Translations under genes and position numbers: made by a program
Notes under the pieces: generated by a model
Database searches by the model: none
What the model saw: only the letters and a program-made list of their open reading frames with translations
What the model was told of the DNA's origin: nothing
Source of the DNA: Campylobacter geochelonis
GTDB lineage: Bacteria; Campylobacterota; Campylobacteria; Campylobacterales; Campylobacteraceae
Direction of reading: 5' to 3'
Assembly: GCF_013201685.1 (NCBI RefSeq)
Contig: NZ_CP053844.1
Coordinates: 1,798,001 to 1,862,000 of the forward strand
Length of the DNA: 64,000 nt
Part shown: positions 62,526-64,000 of the stretch, in pieces
Layout of the letters: each line of letters begins with the position of its first letter
How positions within the stretch are numbered: the first letter of the stretch is position 1

Positions 62526-64000
62526 TTACTTTATTTGAAATTTATCAACCTCTTTAAAATCATCTTTATCAAAGGCAAAAGCTTTATAGACTCTTCCATC
62601 ATCATATCTTACTTGCAAATACTTAGCATCAAATGCAACTCTAAGTCTCATCGTGTGCCAATTAAATTCGCCAACATCTAGTTTAGTTAAAAGATATTTT
62701 TTATCCATAAGATAAATTTTACTATCTTTAAACGCGATAGCTAGAAAATCGCTATTTTTACTCTCATTTACGTGCAAATGCTCGAAATTTTTAAGAGATG
62801 GGATTTCTTTGAAATCAAGCTTGTTATCATAAACTGTTATGTTAAAAACATCTCCTTTGCTGTCTTTAAAAAATATTCCACTATCATATGGTTTTAAATT
62901 TGTAAACCTGCCCCAAACCGCAACGGCTGGGAATTTCACATCTAAATTTAGCGCTTTATCATTTAAAAAAGAAGAGAATTCCTTATCTAAATTTCCATCG
63001 TGATGATAAATTTCAAGTCCATTTTTAGCAAAGTAAATCATATCTTCACTAAAAGGTATGGACGATACTTTTGGATCAGGATTAAACAGCGGATAGAGTG
63101 GAATTTGTGGGGGCTTGGCGTCTGCTGGTGTGTAACTCATAGAAAATCTTGCATTTTTTATACGCTCTTTGCTAAAACTCTCGCCATCAATCACAACCGG
63201 CAGTTTTCCTTGCTGCTCTAAGTCCATATAGTAGTTAAAAGCAAGCTCATTTTTATACTCTTTTTCGCTTTTAAACTCTTTGCCACTTGCGCTTTTATAA
63301 GCAAAATAATGCCCGCCAAGGTTGTGCTGATAGATAAATTCTTTCAAACTTGGTGAGTAAAATATATAATAATTCTCTTTTTTCTCTTTTAAACTCTTAT
63401 CATAAAACCCAACCCCGCTAAATACAAAAACAACTGCTAAAACAACGTAAATAGCACCTAAAAACGGTGTTTTTAGTGATGTTTGCTTATGTGAAAGCAA
63501 GGAGTTAAAACACAAAATTCCACCAACTACGGCTAGTAAAATAATAACCAAAAAGCTTCTAAGATAAAAAAGCACCATAAAAGATAAAACCGTAAAAACA
63601 ACAGCTAAAGCAAAGCTAAAAATTGCATTTTTGTTTATCACAACCGCATTTGTAAATATATAAAAAAGTACTCCGCAAAGTGCGTAGTAGCACCAATTTA
63701 TCGCTATTTGCTCTAAGATAACAACCGGATAAAAAAATGAGCTAAAAACTAAAAGCCATCCACCAAAAACAAGCCAAATCGCGCCAAAAAGTATAAAAAC
63801 TGGATAAAAATGCTCAAGCAAAAGCATAGCACTACTTTTTGGTAGATGAAGCAAGCACTTTATACGTGCTCTTTCGCTTAAAAACTGAGCTAAACTAACT
63901 CCAACTCCTAAAATCACCCAAACCCATGCCATAACGCTTTCAGGATGGTTATCAAAAAAGTTATACCCATACCAAATCACGCTCTCAGGGTGAATCGCAC
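62526..64000 (-). CDS. Membrane protein of unknown function (runs off right edge)
   Basis: At least 484 residues; the frame stays open to the window edge (AIHPESV precedes the GTG at 63980, with no ribosome site there), so the true start is probably outside. About seven hydrophobic segments fill the first 200 residues, followed by a 280-residue soluble domain rich in beta strands (for example PYDSGIFFKDSKGDVFNITV) that looks periplasmic. It resembles DUF4857-type proteins in layout, but I am not certain. It lies 95 bases upstream of the binding-protein gene on the same strand. Confidence 0.6.
   Translation of the reverse strand, partial: AIHPESVIWYGYNFFDNHPESVMAWVWVILGVGVSLAQFLSERARIKCLLHLPKSSAMLLLEHFYPVFILFGAIWLVFGGWLLVFSSFFYPVVILEQIAINWCYYALCGVLFYIFTNAVVINKNAIFSFALAVVFTVLSFMVLFYLRSFLVIILLAVVGGILCFNSLLSHKQTSLKTPFLGAIYVVLAVVFVFSGVGFYDKSLKEKKENYYIFYSPSLKEFIYQHNLGGHYFAYKSASGKEFKSEKEYKNELAFNYYMDLEQQGKLPVVIDGESFSKERIKNARFSMSYTPADAKPPQIPLYPLFNPDPKVSSIPFSEDMIYFAKNGLEIYHHDGNLDKEFSSFLNDKALNLDVKFPAVAVWGRFTNLKPYDSGIFFKDSKGDVFNITVYDNKLDFKEIPSLKNFEHLHVNESKNSDFLAIAFKDSKIYLMDKKYLLTKLDVGEFNWHTMRLRVAFDAKYLQVRYDDGRVYKAFAFDKDDFKEVDKFQIK

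Noticed and set aside
1-64000. CRISPR array or cas genes
   Set aside because: No regularly spaced repeats and no Cas-like proteins were seen.
1-64000. Recurrent TAAATTTAG words as a dispersed repeat element
   Set aside because: They occur throughout coding and intergenic DNA and look like general composition bias of the genome.

Overview
The window is about 64 kb of an AT-rich chromosome from Campylobacterota, most probably a Campylobacter outside the C. jejuni/coli group. The clues are CcoI/CcoS, the P19/FTR1 iron locus in its Campylobacter gene order, YadA-type adhesin content, the extended TATAAT promoters and the pervasive AAATTTA words. No species is assigned, because the sequence alone does not fix one.

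Layout. 1-14.4 kb is mainly housekeeping: dnaX (cut by the left edge), rho, ccoI-ccoS, a cytochrome c, the fatty-acid genes accA-fabF-acpP and fabG, an AEC transporter, an unknown membrane/coiled-coil protein and gpmI. 14.5-21.9 kb is a surface locus: a 2279-residue trimeric autotransporter followed by a BamE-like lipoprotein. 22.6-24.9 kb holds mraY-murD. At 25.5 kb a tRNA-Phe gene is the attachment site of a compact (about 6 kb) integrated mobilizable element. It carries a tyrosine integrase, a 44-residue membrane peptide, an HUH replication initiator, a small coiled-coil protein and an HUH relaxase. It is bounded by 95-bp imperfect direct repeats and contains several highly structured non-coding stretches that look like replication or transfer origins. 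Directly beyond attR is a 1043-residue modular 'polyvalent' protein with nuclease-like modules joined by a recurring linker, probably a remnant of another element.

34.9-48.4 kb is a complete-looking formate hydrogenlyase locus: a selenocysteine-containing FdhF (in-frame UGA at codon 141 with a SECIS hairpin), a Crp/Fnr-family regulator, the formate channel FocA, HycH, and hydrogenase-4 subunits in the order HyfA-B-C-E-F-G-H-I. HyfD and FhlA are not in the cluster. Together these would oxidise formate to CO2 and reduce protons to H2 at the inner face of the membrane. A 16-bp inverted repeat of Fnr/Crp architecture lies upstream of hyfA, about 40 bp from a predicted start site.

49.0-60.9 kb is an iron island. 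The FTR1 permease, P19, a DUF2318 membrane protein, an ABC3 export-type transporter and a thioredoxin-like lipoprotein form one operon behind a strong Fur-box match. It is followed by feoA-feoB, two periplasmic proteins whose predicted mature N-termini are histidine, and a 44-residue Cys-rich membrane protein. The window ends with an amino-acid-type binding protein and a membrane protein running off the right edge.
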